Below, piece after piece: positions 18,268 to 26,699 of a stretch of 64,000 nt of DNA (the stretch's first letter is position 1; each line of letters opens with the position of its first letter). The translations under genes were made by a program, and so were the position numbers. The notes beneath the pieces were generated by a model. The model worked only from the letters and a program-made list of their open reading frames with translations. It had not been told where the DNA came from and made no database searches. This DNA is from Shouchella clausii. Its GTDB lineage: Bacteria; Bacillota; Bacilli; Bacillales; Bacillaceae_D. The DNA lies in NCBI RefSeq assembly GCF_002250115.1, contig NZ_CP019985.1, positions 1,488,001 to 1,552,000 on the forward strand, read 5' to 3'.

Positions 18268-18958
18268 AGTAGCGGTGATTGAAGATGATATCGATGTAGC
18301 AAGGTTTCACCGTCTTTTCTTAAGCAAAGTAGCCGGTTTTGAATTAATTGGAGAAGCCCACACGCTTGAACAAGGCATTCACTTGATCCAAAAACAAAAA
18401 CCAGATCTGCTTTTGCTTGATGTGTTTGTCGGCCAGGAAAATGGCCTCGATGTATTAAAACGCATCCGCGCGGAAGACACGAATACGGATGTGATTCTAA
18501 TTACATCCGCTAATGATGCAAAGACTGTGCAAACGGGTTCCCGATACGGCGTTGTCGATTATTTGATCAAGCCCTTTTCATTTGCCCGCTTTCAAGAAGC
18601 GTTAAACCGTTACCGTGCTAGCCAGCTAGACGCCAATGTATCCTTTACACAGCAAGATGTGGACAGGCTTCTTCATAAAGGCGGGCAGCGAAAAGTGTAC
18701 GCGTTGCCTAAAGGCATTGCCAAGGAAACGGCTATTCGCGTACTGAGCTGCCTGATTGAAGCAGACGACTGGCTTGCCGCTGCAGAACTGGAAGCGCGCA
18801 CGGAAATCTCCCATGTGTCGTTGCGTAAATACATGCGTTTCTTTGAAGAAGAACAGTTGGTTGAAAAAGAGCTCGTTTACCAAAGTTCCGGCAGGCCCTT
18901 GCAAACGTATAAAGCAAGTCCAGAAGCAGCCTTGTTTTTAAAAGCTAGTTTCATTTAA
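18260..18958 (+). CDS. CitB-family response regulator
   Basis: A 232-residue partner of the preceding kinase. The receiver domain contains IEDDIDVARFHR, phospho-acceptor Asp in LLLDVFVG, Thr/Ser in LITSAND and Lys in LIKPFSF. The C-terminal half holds a helix-turn-helix (DDWLAAAELEARTEISHVSL) of the CitB/DcuR type. ATG 18260 follows AAAGGAGAG and overlaps the kinase stop. It is expected to activate the adjacent DASS transporter when the kinase senses dicarboxylate, by analogy with the MalR system; the binding site itself is not identified. Confidence 0.92.
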   Translation: MIKVAVIEDDIDVARFHRLFLSKVAGFELIGEAHTLEQGIHLIQKQKPDLLLLDVFVGQENGLDVLKRIRAEDTNTDVILITSANDAKTVQTGSRYGVVDYLIKPFSFARFQEALNRYRASQLDANVSFTQQDVDRLLHKGGQRKVYALPKGIAKETAIRVLSCLIEADDWLAAAELEARTEISHVSLRKYMRFFEEEQLVEKELVYQSSGRPLQTYKASPEAALFLKASFI

Positions 18959-18999
18959 TTAAAAAAACTAGACGGAGCCCCCTCTCTTATGGAAAAATA

Positions 19000-19013
19000 A
19001 GAAAACGCTTTCA
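19000..19013. promoter_or_regulatory. candidate CcpA catabolite-response element (cre)
   Basis: AGAAAACGCTTTCA matches the cre consensus TGWAANCGNTNWCA on the opposite strand (TGAAAGCGTTTTCT) with one mismatch at the last base. It lies 18 bases before the transporter ATG, so CcpA bound there would block initiation or elongation. That fits glucose repression of dicarboxylate uptake. Confidence 0.65.
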
Positions 19014-19030
19014 GACTAGGGGTGATCATC

Positions 19031-20704
19031 ATGAAACAAGCTTTATCAATCACATGGGACCGCTTATGGCAGCAACATACAAGAACCAAAAGCGCGCTTA
19101 ATGTTTTTTCATATGCCCAAAAAGGGAGCAGTGCATTAAAACGAGAAGCGGCTGAGTATGAACAGGCAAAGCAAAGCAACGGGGGCCAGCCAGAGCCAAA
19201 AGAAAAAAAGCCTTATTCCCGGGCTCAGCTTGTCGGCCTTTTATTAGGTCCGCTCTTGTTTTTCCTGACGCTAATGTTCTTTCATCCAGAAGGACTGCCA
19301 ACAGAAGGGCGCCATGTGCTTGCGGTCACATTATGGATTGCCACATGGTGGATGACGGAAGCGATCCCGATTCCAGCGACATCGCTTCTGCCATTAATTT
19401 TACTGCCGATCACAGGGGCAATGGAAGGCTCCGCTGTTGCTTCATCTTACGGAAATGACATTATCTTTTTATTCTTAGGTGGATTTTTTATCGCAACAGC
19501 AATGGAAAAATGGAATTTGCATAAACGCATTGCCCTCTTCATCATTGCCGTCATTGGTACGAGCACGCAGCGGATTTTGCTCGGCTTTATGGCAGCAACC
19601 GCGTTTTTGTCGATGTGGGTGTCAAACACAGCTGCTGTTATGATGATGGTGCCAATGGCACTTGCCATTACAGCGCAAGTCGTCGAAACACTAAAAGGGC
19701 AAAAAGAAGGGCGCGAGCTGCCTAAATTTGAGAAAGCAATGCTTTTTGGCGTCGGCTATGCTGGCACGATTGGTGGTTTTGCAACTTTAATTGGAACGCC
19801 GCCGACGATTATTTTTGCCGGCCAAGTGAGAGAGCTGTTTGGCATTGAAGTCTCGTTTGCTTCATGGATGCTGTTTGCCACGCCATTAATGCTTGTTGTT
19901 TTACTATTTACATGGTTTTATTTAGGCAGAATTGCCTTTAAAACAAAAATCAAAGAGCTGCCAGGCGGGAGAGAAGTGATTCAATCCGAAAGAAGCAAGC
20001 TTGGCCGCATTTCTTATGAAGAAGGCATCGTCGCTTGCGTGTTTGCCTTTGCCGCCTTTATGTGGATCACTAAAGATTTCTTCTGGAGCGGCGATAACGC
20101 AATGATTTTCCAACTTCCAGGGATTTCAGATGGCATGGTGGCGATCATGGCAACCATGTTCTTGTTCTTAATTCCTGGAAAAGCAAGCGCTCGCATTCTT
20201 GATTGGGCCGATTCAAGAGACATTCCATGGGGCGTGTTGCTCTTGTTTGGCGGCGGTTTGGCGATTGCAGCCGGTTTCCAATCAAGTGGTTTGTCCGTGT
20301 GGCTTGGCGAACAATTGACGGTGCTAGATGGCCTCCATATGTTGCTCATTATCGGTGGCGCAACGTTGCTTATTATGATGTTGACAGAAATCACATCGAA
20401 CACGGCGACGGCGACAATGATCATGCCGATCGTCGCTTCGTTGGCAGTGGCGATCAATGTTCATCCATTTGCATTGATGGCGCCATGTGCGATTGCAGCA
20501 AACTGTGCATTCATGCTGCCAGTCGGAACGCCGCCGAATGCGATTATTTTCGGCACAGGCAAGGTGAAAATTATTGAAATGGTGCGAGCTGGTTTTTGGC
20601 TCAATGTCTTCTCAACGATTCTCATCGTGCTCGCTGTCTACATGTACTTGCCAATCGTCTTTGACATCGATTTAAGCGTTTTTCCAGATAGCTTGAGAGA
20701 CTGA
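19031..20704 (+). CDS. SLC13/DASS-family sodium:dicarboxylate symporter
   Basis: A 557-residue Na+-coupled anion transporter with about a 70-residue hydrophilic N-terminal region followed by eleven or more membrane helices. Both SNT-type substrate motifs are present: WVSNTAAVMMMVPMALA and TEITSNTATATMIMPIVASL. The late PVGTPPNAIIFGTGKVKI segment is diagnostic of the family. ATG 19031 follows TAGGGGTG. Its position after a CitA/CitB system argues for malate, succinate or fumarate as substrate, and the cre site just upstream for carbon catabolite control. Sulfate transport, which also occurs in this family, is less likely in this context. Confidence 0.9.
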   Translation: MKQALSITWDRLWQQHTRTKSALNVFSYAQKGSSALKREAAEYEQAKQSNGGQPEPKEKKPYSRAQLVGLLLGPLLFFLTLMFFHPEGLPTEGRHVLAVTLWIATWWMTEAIPIPATSLLPLILLPITGAMEGSAVASSYGNDIIFLFLGGFFIATAMEKWNLHKRIALFIIAVIGTSTQRILLGFMAATAFLSMWVSNTAAVMMMVPMALAITAQVVETLKGQKEGRELPKFEKAMLFGVGYAGTIGGFATLIGTPPTIIFAGQVRELFGIEVSFASWMLFATPLMLVVLLFTWFYLGRIAFKTKIKELPGGREVIQSERSKLGRISYEEGIVACVFAFAAFMWITKDFFWSGDNAMIFQLPGISDGMVAIMATMFLFLIPGKASARILDWADSRDIPWGVLLLFGGGLAIAAGFQSSGLSVWLGEQLTVLDGLHMLLIIGGATLLIMMLTEITSNTATATMIMPIVASLAVAINVHPFALMAPCAIAANCAFMLPVGTPPNAIIFGTGKVKIIEMVRAGFWLNVFSTILIVLAVYMYLPIVFDIDLSVFPDSLRD

Positions 20705-20713
20705 TAATAACAC

Positions 20714-20743
20714 TTGCCCGCCTGTGCATGCACAGGCGGGCAA
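20714..20743. terminator. perfect 30-base palindrome after the DASS gene
   Basis: A perfect inverted repeat with 15-base arms and no spacer (TTGCCCGCCTGTGCA and its complement) begins ten bases after the stop. As RNA it would fold with a four-base loop. There is no downstream T-run, so it may be a terminator of weak type, an RNA stabiliser, or a dyad protein-binding site. Confidence 0.6.
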
Positions 20744-20945
20744 TAATGATTGCAGCTGGAGCCAGTATACCCCTCGATTGGGAGAGAGAAACGAGCGAAT
20801 CATCTCGTTTTTTTGTTTGAGGTATGCATGGCCCCCTTTAGGGAAGGAGTCAAATTGGCTGTAATAAGGCATTTAATTTAGTTAACCAAATCCGATGGGC
20901 GAAGACAAAATAATGGCGGTTTGACGCTAAGTCTATAATAGACGA

Positions 20946-22001
20946 CTATATGCTTCCTTCATTTCCAAGTAATTTTTCTAAATGTCTTACTGTCGGCGTT
21001 AAATTGACCATAAAATAAGCTTCCCGCAACCGCCGCGAAGAGTTGCTCCATTTTAAGTATGCAGGTCCCCCTACATGCAGCATTTCAGTCTGGCACGTTT
21101 CCAATGCTGTGTAAACGGATTTAAGCCGAATAGCTGCGATCTCCGCTGTATTTGAAGGGATGTGTTTGGTGACAGTTAGCAATTGACTTTTTACCTGGTT
21201 GATTTTAGAAAGGAGCTGCTCCGGATTTGGCCGTAAATATGAATTGCATCCAAACTGACGGCTCTGCGCCTTCTGTATAGCTGCGATCGAAGCTTGAGCT
21301 ACGCCGAGGCCAAGTGGGATTTGATACGCTAAAAAATAAGGGCGGATATACGGTATAAATTGATCGGCGTCTTCCGCGATAAGAAAACGAGAAGGAACAA
21401 ATACCCGATTAAATCGGCAGGCATATGTTCCACTACCATTAATACCTAAATAGTCGGATTTGTCTTTTAGTGATAACCCGTCAAAATGAGTATTTACCAT
21501 CAACATGACTCTTCGCTTGCCCTCTGCTAAGGCAACTATGGCGAATAAATGATCCTCGCCAAGATTCGAAACCGAAGGAAGGGCACCGGAAACCAGATAC
21601 CCTCCCTCTGTTTTTTCCGCTGTCAAATGCAGCTTCTCCAGTCCCCCGTAATATTTCATTGGGTTTGATAAACCGGTGCCTGCCAACTGTTCAACGTTCT
21701 CCAAACGACTAAGAAGTTCAGCTTGGAGAGGCGCATTGCTTGTATGGCGGATGTACGTAATCGCAGCCAACTGACACCAAACAAGAAAGCCTGTTGTCAT
21801 ACAGTACGATGAGATTTGCTCCACCACTTCTATTTCCTCTTGTAAACGTTGTTGGGGAGACTTTCCTTTTGATTTGAAATATCCATATCCGCCAAGCTGT
21901 TTTAGAAAACGACCAGGGTATTTGCCCTTATCAATTGCTTTGACGTTCGGCAACAATTCCTGTTCAAGTAAACTGGTAAGCTCTTTTTCATCGAACTGCA
22001 T
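20946..22001 (-). CDS. acyl-CoA-dehydrogenase-fold flavoprotein
   Basis: A 351-residue protein of the acyl-CoA dehydrogenase superfamily, slightly shorter than usual (about 380-400). Helical N-terminal domain, a beta domain (GTGLSNPMKYYGGLEKLHLT and GGYLVSGALPSVSNLGEDHL) and C-terminal helical domain can be followed. The catalytic Glu of true dehydrogenases is not obvious, so an FMN-dependent monooxygenase of the DszC/SfnC type is a fair alternative. It sits 26 bases after a DUF4242 gene in the same orientation, and next to a NitT/TauT-type importer. Together these suggest oxidation of an imported small compound, possibly organosulfur. That role is inference. Confidence 0.7.
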   Translation of the reverse strand: MQFDEKELTSLLEQELLPNVKAIDKGKYPGRFLKQLGGYGYFKSKGKSPQQRLQEEIEVVEQISSYCMTTGFLVWCQLAAITYIRHTSNAPLQAELLSRLENVEQLAGTGLSNPMKYYGGLEKLHLTAEKTEGGYLVSGALPSVSNLGEDHLFAIVALAEGKRRVMLMVNTHFDGLSLKDKSDYLGINGSGTYACRFNRVFVPSRFLIAEDADQFIPYIRPYFLAYQIPLGLGVAQASIAAIQKAQSRQFGCNSYLRPNPEQLLSKINQVKSQLLTVTKHIPSNTAEIAAIRLKSVYTALETCQTEMLHVGGPAYLKWSNSSRRLREAYFMVNLTPTVRHLEKLLGNEGSI

Positions 22002-22027
22002 AAAACATGCTCCTTTTTTCGTCGTCT

Positions 22028-22549
22028 TTATTCAGAAATACGAGTGATGGCATCAATTGGCGCCTTAACCACTTTTCGTGCACGTTTGACAGCTTCATCA
22101 TCAGGAGCGTCATAAAAGCAGAGGCATTTAGACATATCTTCACAAACATAGGTGCGTGAAAACTTAACTTCAGGCACTTCCGCATAGTGAACCGAATTGG
22201 CTTTTTTTCGAGCAAGATATTGGTCCATCGTTAAATCTTTTGGTAAGTTCCACTCCACCAAATAGTTAATTTTTTCACGTTGTTTTTTTACGTCTTCCAG
22301 CTCTTGTCCGACAATACGGATTTCTTTTGTTAGAAGCGGTTTTAAACTTTTTTCCTTTAAGGATTGATCCAAGGCGGGCTGTTCGTTTGCTTCAATAATG
22401 AAAAAAGCACGATGAAAGTCAGCTGCTACTTGGACCTCGATCAATTCGCCCTCATTCAACGTTGTCTTTAAATGTTCAACTGCCTTTTCAAATGCCTCTT
22501 TGGTTTGCAAGCTCTCATCAATGGTGGTTTCTACTAAAAATAAGCCCAT
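22028..22549 (-). CDS. DUF4242 domain protein
   Basis: A 173-residue protein. The C-terminal half (from about residue 92) is a DUF4242 domain with the family pattern VKFSRTYVCEDMSKCLCFYD then APDDEAVKRARKVVKAP. The N-terminal half (MGLFLVETTIDESLQTKEAF) looks like a second, diverged copy of the same ferredoxin-like fold. The characterised relative SCO4226 of Streptomyces binds nickel, but conserved function is not known. The gene is divergent from an HxlR-family regulator and shares with it an operator-like inverted repeat, so it is probably a regulated target. GGAG-type ribosome binding site precedes ATG 22549. Confidence 0.75.
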   Translation of the reverse strand: MGLFLVETTIDESLQTKEAFEKAVEHLKTTLNEGELIEVQVAADFHRAFFIIEANEQPALDQSLKEKSLKPLLTKEIRIVGQELEDVKKQREKINYLVEWNLPKDLTMDQYLARKKANSVHYAEVPEVKFSRTYVCEDMSKCLCFYDAPDDEAVKRARKVVKAPIDAITRISE

Positions 22550-22589
22550 ATGCGGTGTAACTCCTTTCTTTTGGTTGTAATAATTTTAT

Positions 22590-22622
22590 TATACTAAGTA
22601 TAAAAAATCAACTTAGTATAAG
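22590..22622. promoter_or_regulatory. tandem operator-like sites in a divergent promoter region
   Basis: TATACTAAGTATA (22590-22602) and AACTTAGTATAAG (22610-22622) form a perfect ten-base inverted repeat (TATACTAAGT/ACTTAGTATA), centres about 20 bases apart, two helical turns. They overlap the region where promoters for the DUF4242 and hxlR-like genes must lie; a TATAAT box for the rightward gene is at 22629-22634. The regulator at 22669 is the obvious binder. Confidence 0.6.
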
Positions 22623-22668
22623 TTATGTTATAATATCCGAAACCACCGAGTGAAAGGAAGTCTTATCT

Positions 22669-23103
22669 GTGATAAAAGAACGCTACAAACTGCCGTGTAA
22701 TATTGCCCAGACACTAAACCTAGTGGGAGATCGTTGGACATTGCTTATTCTTCATGAAATCATGCTTGGCCAGTCAACATTTAACGATATTAAAAATCAT
22801 TTAGAAGGGATTTCTGCCAAGTTGTTATCAGATCGGCTCAAATATTTGGAAGAAGTAGATTTAATTACATCCAATCTGTATTCGAGTCATCCACCGCGCT
22901 ATGAGTATGTATTAACGGAAGCAGGCGATGATCTTGAACCCGTGTTTTACTCTTTGCTTTTATGGGGAAGAAAACATCTAGACCGCTGCTATAAAAAGCT
23001 TGTTCACACGGAATGCGGGGCTGATATTGACATGCTTTACTACTGTCCTTCTTGCCAAAAGACCGTCCAAAAAGACGAAATGCACACCGAAGCCGTAGAT
23101 TGA
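22669..23103 (+). CDS. HxlR-family winged-helix regulator
   Basis: A 144-residue MarR-like regulator of the HxlR family. The core CNIAQTLNLVGDRWTLLILH and the recognition region ISAKLLSDRLKYLEEVDLIT are clear, followed by YEYVLTEAGDDLEPVF. The C-terminus carries a four-cysteine tail, ECGADIDMLYYCPSCQ, that could bind metal or sense oxidation. Translation starts at GTG 22669 with AAGGAAG upstream. It is divergent from the DUF4242/flavoprotein pair and convergent with the ABC importer operon; related operator sequences lie before both, so it probably controls both. The inducer is unknown. Confidence 0.88.
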   Translation: MIKERYKLPCNIAQTLNLVGDRWTLLILHEIMLGQSTFNDIKNHLEGISAKLLSDRLKYLEEVDLITSNLYSSHPPRYEYVLTEAGDDLEPVFYSLLLWGRKHLDRCYKKLVHTECGADIDMLYYCPSCQKTVQKDEMHTEAVD

Positions 23104-23120
23104 ATCATTTACGGCTTTTG

Positions 23121-23879
23121 TCAATAAACTCCTCCCCACTGTTTTAAGATTGCCCGTTCAATAGAGCCCACGCCCTTATCAAGTGCCAAACCTAACAAGC
23201 CAATAAAAACAATACCTGCCACGACAAAATCTAAATCAAGGGCGTTTCGGGAATCAATGATTAAATAGCCTAAACCGGACTGGGCTCCTACCATTTCGCC
23301 TGCTACCAGAAAAATCCATGCCGTGCCGACTGCGATATGAAGCCCGTTGGCAATGGAAGGAAAGGAAGCTGGAAAAATGACTTTCCATAGCAATGTTGGC
23401 CCCCGGATTTCTAAATTGATTGCTGTTTTTAAATAGTTATCTGGAACTTTGCGCACTGCTGAGACGGTCGTAAGCAAGACTGGGAAGAAAGCAGCGATAA
23501 AAATAATGGCAATCGCCGGTATATTTCCAATGCCAAACCATAGAACAATAAAAGGCGTCCATGCAACGGGCGCAACGGGCCTCAGGACTTGGACAATAGG
23601 ATCAGCAACCGCCCAAACTTTAGGCGTTCTCCCAAGAATCAACCCCAGTATGATACCAGTAAGGACAGCAGTTATATAGCCTATAAAAAAACGGAAGAGG
23701 CTAACTTGGAGGTGGGTAAAGAGCGTACCATCCTCAATTAGAGAAAAAATGGCTCTCCCAACCGCTAACGGGGAGGGGAGTAGAGCTTCTTGATACCCCC
23801 CAATCCATATCACCAGTTGCCAGGCGCCTATAACGAACACAAATGAAATCAAACCAGCTCCAATTTTTGATTTTAGCAT
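23121..23879 (-). CDS. NitT/TauT-family ABC transporter permease (SsuC/TauC-like)
   Basis: A 252-residue inner-membrane permease with six helices. The cytoplasmic EAA-type loop is INLEIRGPTLLWKVIFPASFPSI, with glycine in the expected place, which docks the ATPase. The N-terminal SKIGAGLISFVFVIGAWQL and LPSPLAVGRAIFSL match sulfonate/taurine/nitrate-type permeases. The stop codon is immediately followed by the binding protein gene upstream in the operon order (ATPase, binding protein, permease). Substrate not determined. Confidence 0.9.
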   Translation of the reverse strand: MLKSKIGAGLISFVFVIGAWQLVIWIGGYQEALLPSPLAVGRAIFSLIEDGTLFTHLQVSLFRFFIGYITAVLTGIILGLILGRTPKVWAVADPIVQVLRPVAPVAWTPFIVLWFGIGNIPAIAIIFIAAFFPVLLTTVSAVRKVPDNYLKTAINLEIRGPTLLWKVIFPASFPSIANGLHIAVGTAWIFLVAGEMVGAQSGLGYLIIDSRNALDLDFVVAGIVFIGLLGLALDKGVGSIERAILKQWGGVY

Positions 23880-24824
23880 TTAGTTTCTCCCTTCTAGGTA
23901 ACTGGTATCGATAAAATCTTCATAAGCAGGGGGATCCTCTGACAATCCTAACTCCAGCATGCGTCGCCTAAGAAGTTCATAGTCTTGTTCCTCAATCATT
24001 AAATCATCATAAGAAATCCATTCTAGAGATAGCTCCAATACGTCTTCATCTATATTTAGATAATCCATATGGACGTCATAATGGCTATGCTCTTCGAGGG
24101 CAAGCCCTCCTTTGGCATAATTTGTGATGAGTTTTTGCGCAAGCTCCGGATATGTTTCAAGGAAATCCTGCCTTAATACAAGGGCGCAGCATAGCGAATC
24201 GGGCCAAAGCTCTTCGGACTGATAAAGCACGTGCCCTGCATTTAAATGAACCCCCAACGCGCCAAAAGGCTCTGCCACAATATAACCGGATATGCGCCCC
24301 TCGCTTAAGGCGGAAGGCATTTCTGGAGGAGGCAATTCCACAACATTGACCGCTTCATAGGCAAGGTTCGAGGCCTGCAGCATATCGTCCAGTAATATAT
24401 TGTGGGAAGACAAAGTATGAGGGATCGCTACTGTTTTGCCGACTAAATCCTCCGTTTTTTGAATATCATCTCCGACAACTACCGCATTGCCATCTTTGTG
24501 CCCTAACGCAACTGCTTTTAAATCAATGCCTTTCTCATGGGCTTTCATAGCGAGTTCAATTAAGACGGTTGCCCCGTCAATTCTACCTGTATTAAGGGCG
24601 TCCATCAGATCAATCCAGGAGCCAAATCGTACAAGTTCTACGTGTTCATTGTCATCTAACTCTTCTGGATGTGCATGGGCATAATACAGTGGGGCTGCAT
24701 GGGTTATAGGCAAATATCCAATTTTTATCGTTTTTTCTTCCGAGGTTGAGGGAAGATTCTGACAAGAAGCCAATGAACTGGCACTCGCCATTAATACAAA
24801 ACCAATTTTCCAAATGCGCTTCAT
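23880..24824 (-). CDS. NitT/TauT-family substrate-binding lipoprotein
   Basis: A 314-residue extracellular binding protein. The signal peptide ends ASSLASC, a plausible lipobox, so it is probably anchored to the membrane. The mature part has the NMT1/NrtA-like pattern KIGYLPITHAAPLYYAHAHP, FGSWIDLMDALNTGRIDGAT and KGIDLKAVALGHKDGNAVVV. These residues place it nearer the nitrate/bicarbonate-like branch than to SsuA, but the ligand cannot be read. It directly abuts the permease gene. Confidence 0.88.
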   Translation of the reverse strand: MKRIWKIGFVLMASASSLASCQNLPSTSEEKTIKIGYLPITHAAPLYYAHAHPEELDDNEHVELVRFGSWIDLMDALNTGRIDGATVLIELAMKAHEKGIDLKAVALGHKDGNAVVVGDDIQKTEDLVGKTVAIPHTLSSHNILLDDMLQASNLAYEAVNVVELPPPEMPSALSEGRISGYIVAEPFGALGVHLNAGHVLYQSEELWPDSLCCALVLRQDFLETYPELAQKLITNYAKGGLALEEHSHYDVHMDYLNIDEDVLELSLEWISYDDLMIEEQDYELLRRRMLELGLSEDPPAYEDFIDTSYLEGRN

Positions 24825-24846
24825 CGTACTCTCCTATATTAAAAAT

Positions 24847-25644
24847 TTATATAGTGAAGTCTATATCTGCTTTCTTTGCCGTTAGGGAGAAGGATTCAAA
24901 AATCCGCCGCCTATATGTTTGAAAATCACTGTGGCTCCGGTCTCTTGGGCGTCCAAGCTCAATTGGTATGATTGTCTTGATCCGCCCAGGGTGTTTATCT
25001 AAAATGACAATTCGATCCGATAAATAAACGGCTTCATCAATATCATGAGTCACTAGCAAAATCGTCGTTTTTGCTTGTTCTTGAATTCGCAATAATTCGT
25101 CCTGCAAAAAATAACGGTTAAAGGCATCTAGCGCAGCAAAAGGTTCATCCATTAAAATCAATTCAGGTTGAATCGCAAGTGCTCTGGCGATTGCCACCCG
25201 CTGTTTCATGCCCCCTGATAATTGCTTTGGAAACTGATGGCGGTGTTGATCCAACCCTACTATTTTTAAATAAGATCTTGCCCTTTCTTCCCGGTCTTTT
25301 TTAGACAACGACATGGATTCCAGTCCAATTTCAACATTTTTTAAAACGGTCCGCCATGGAAGCAGGCCGTAATTCTGAAAGAGCATGACAGCTTTTTTGT
25401 TTGGCGTTTGGACAGGTTTGTTTGCCACAAACACTTGTCCTTCTGTCGGTGTTAAAAACCCCCCTACTAAATTGAGGAGTGTACTTTTCCCGCAGCCGCT
25501 TTCACCAAGAAGAGAAATCATTTCCCCTTTTTTAACGATCAGTGAAATATTATCAAGAATCGTGTTCATGCCTGATTTTCCAGGAAATGCTTTGCCTACA
25601 TTGCGCATCTCAATTAATGTTGGTATTTCTGAAACCTCCTTCAA
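24847..25644 (-). CDS. NitT/TauT-family ABC transporter ATPase
   Basis: A 265-residue ATPase energising the importer. Walker A GESGCGKST, Q-loop MLFQNYGLLPW, signature LSGGMKQRVAIARALA, Walker B LILMDEPFAALD and H-loop VTHDIDEAVYLSD are all intact. The start is TTG 25644, supported by TTGGAGGTG five to six bases upstream; the next ATG is well inside the protein core. It is the first gene of a three-gene operon and is preceded by sites resembling the operators at 22590-22622. Confidence 0.92.
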   Translation of the reverse strand: MKEVSEIPTLIEMRNVGKAFPGKSGMNTILDNISLIVKKGEMISLLGESGCGKSTLLNLVGGFLTPTEGQVFVANKPVQTPNKKAVMLFQNYGLLPWRTVLKNVEIGLESMSLSKKDREERARSYLKIVGLDQHRHQFPKQLSGGMKQRVAIARALAIQPELILMDEPFAALDAFNRYFLQDELLRIQEQAKTTILLVTHDIDEAVYLSDRIVILDKHPGRIKTIIPIELGRPRDRSHSDFQTYRRRIFESFSLTAKKADIDFTI

Positions 25645-25689
25645 AAGAACACCTCCAAAAAAGGGAACAATACCCCTTTAATCCTATGA

Positions 25690-25725
25690 AATTACTTTGT
25701 AATTAAATTTAATATACTTAGTTAA
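25690..25725. promoter_or_regulatory. operator-like sites before the ABC importer operon
   Basis: AATTACTTTGTAATT (25690-25704) and TATACTTAGTTAA (25713-25725) lie about 22 bases centre to centre. The second matches the TATACTTAGTATA site type of the hxlR/DUF4242 region in 11 of 13 positions. On the minus strand a TTGCTT/TAAATT promoter with a 17-base spacer would overlap both sites. Confidence 0.55.
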
Positions 25726-26036
25726 TAAAAGCAACCTAAAAATAAAAAACGACAGAAACTTTTCCTTGTGGGACGGTACGTAATGTTCGTTTTCTCTTAT
25801 CACACTATTTGTAAATTCTTGGTCTTTTTCTCTTAAGCACCAGTAAAACTTGTTTTTTAAATCTTTTAGAAGGCGGGCTTCACCTTGCGTAAAAAGCAAC
25901 TAAGCATTGGTAGGGTCATGCGTTTATATACGTTTAGCAACGTTTATTTTTCAAATAGTGGTTCAATTGTTTAAAATGAAACTAGGAAAACGGCTTTTTC
26001 CATGGCAAAATAGAGAAGTGGAGAGGAGGCCGCCAG
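25726..26036. other. intergenic region, no gene seen
   Basis: A+T-rich sequence between divergent operons. A 71-codon leftward frame (25684-25899) lacks a convincing start and overlaps the operator sites, so I do not call it. The ribosome binding site GAGAGGAGG of the next gene lies at 26020-26028. Confidence 0.5.
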
Positions 26037-26699
26037 TTGAAGCATATTGAGCTGGAGAAAGTGACAGTTGGATTTGGACGGGGGAAAAGACGCCGTCAAG
26101 TACTGAAAAGCCTTTCCTTGCGTGTGGGACGAGGCGAATGTTTGGCGATTTTTGGCAGCGAAGGCGCAGGAAAGTCGACGCTGTTTGCAATCATTGCTGG
26201 TCTTTTAGAGCTAGACGAAGGAGAAGCAGTCGTAGGAACATACAACTTAACGAATTGCAGCACGGAAGAAAAAGCCCTCATGCGCCGTGAGGAAATCGGC
26301 GTCTATAGCGAGGAAGCACCATTGCTCGCTGAATTAACTGTACAAGAAAACATCGCCTTTTTAGCTGCGTTGCAACAAAAAAAGCGCAACAAAGCGTGGC
26401 TTAAAGAAGTTGCTGGCCATTTTGGCGTTTCTCCGTTATTGGCACTTCCTACCAAAGAACTAGGGCATTATGATTGTCAGGCAGTTCGCCTTGCCCGGGC
26501 GGCTGCTGCTGAGCCAGCTGTCTTTTTAGTAGATGGCCCAATTGACCTGGAGTTGTTCCAAAAACTTCAGCAATGGGCGAGAAAACGTCAGCAAACGATT
26601 TTATTTGCGACGAGTTCGTATGAAGAGGCACTGTGGGCTCCTCATATCGTCGAGCTGGATAATGGCGCTATTCGTGAATGGGGAGGCAGCAAATGCTAA
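26037..26699 (+). CDS. degenerate ABC ATPase-like protein (MacB/LolD type)
   Basis: A 220-residue ABC domain starting at TTG 26037, with AGGAGG eight bases upstream. Walker A is intact (GSEGAGKST). Every other motif is altered: the Q-loop position reads GVYSEEAPLL with no Gln, the signature reads LGHYDCQAV instead of LSGGQ, Walker B reads VFLVDGP with Gly replacing the catalytic Glu, and the H-loop reads FATSSYEEA with no His. The frame is otherwise undamaged, so it is not simply a pseudogene. It probably binds ATP but hydrolyses it poorly or not at all. It overlaps the FtsX-type permease gene by seven bases. Confidence 0.85.
   Translation: MKHIELEKVTVGFGRGKRRRQVLKSLSLRVGRGECLAIFGSEGAGKSTLFAIIAGLLELDEGEAVVGTYNLTNCSTEEKALMRREEIGVYSEEAPLLAELTVQENIAFLAALQQKKRNKAWLKEVAGHFGVSPLLALPTKELGHYDCQAVRLARAAAAEPAVFLVDGPIDLELFQKLQQWARKRQQTILFATSSYEEALWAPHIVELDNGAIREWGGSKC

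Noticed and set aside
25684-25899. A 71-codon leftward frame in the divergent promoter region
   Set aside because: It overlaps the operator-like sites and lacks a ribosome binding site; composition reflects A+T-rich non-coding DNA.
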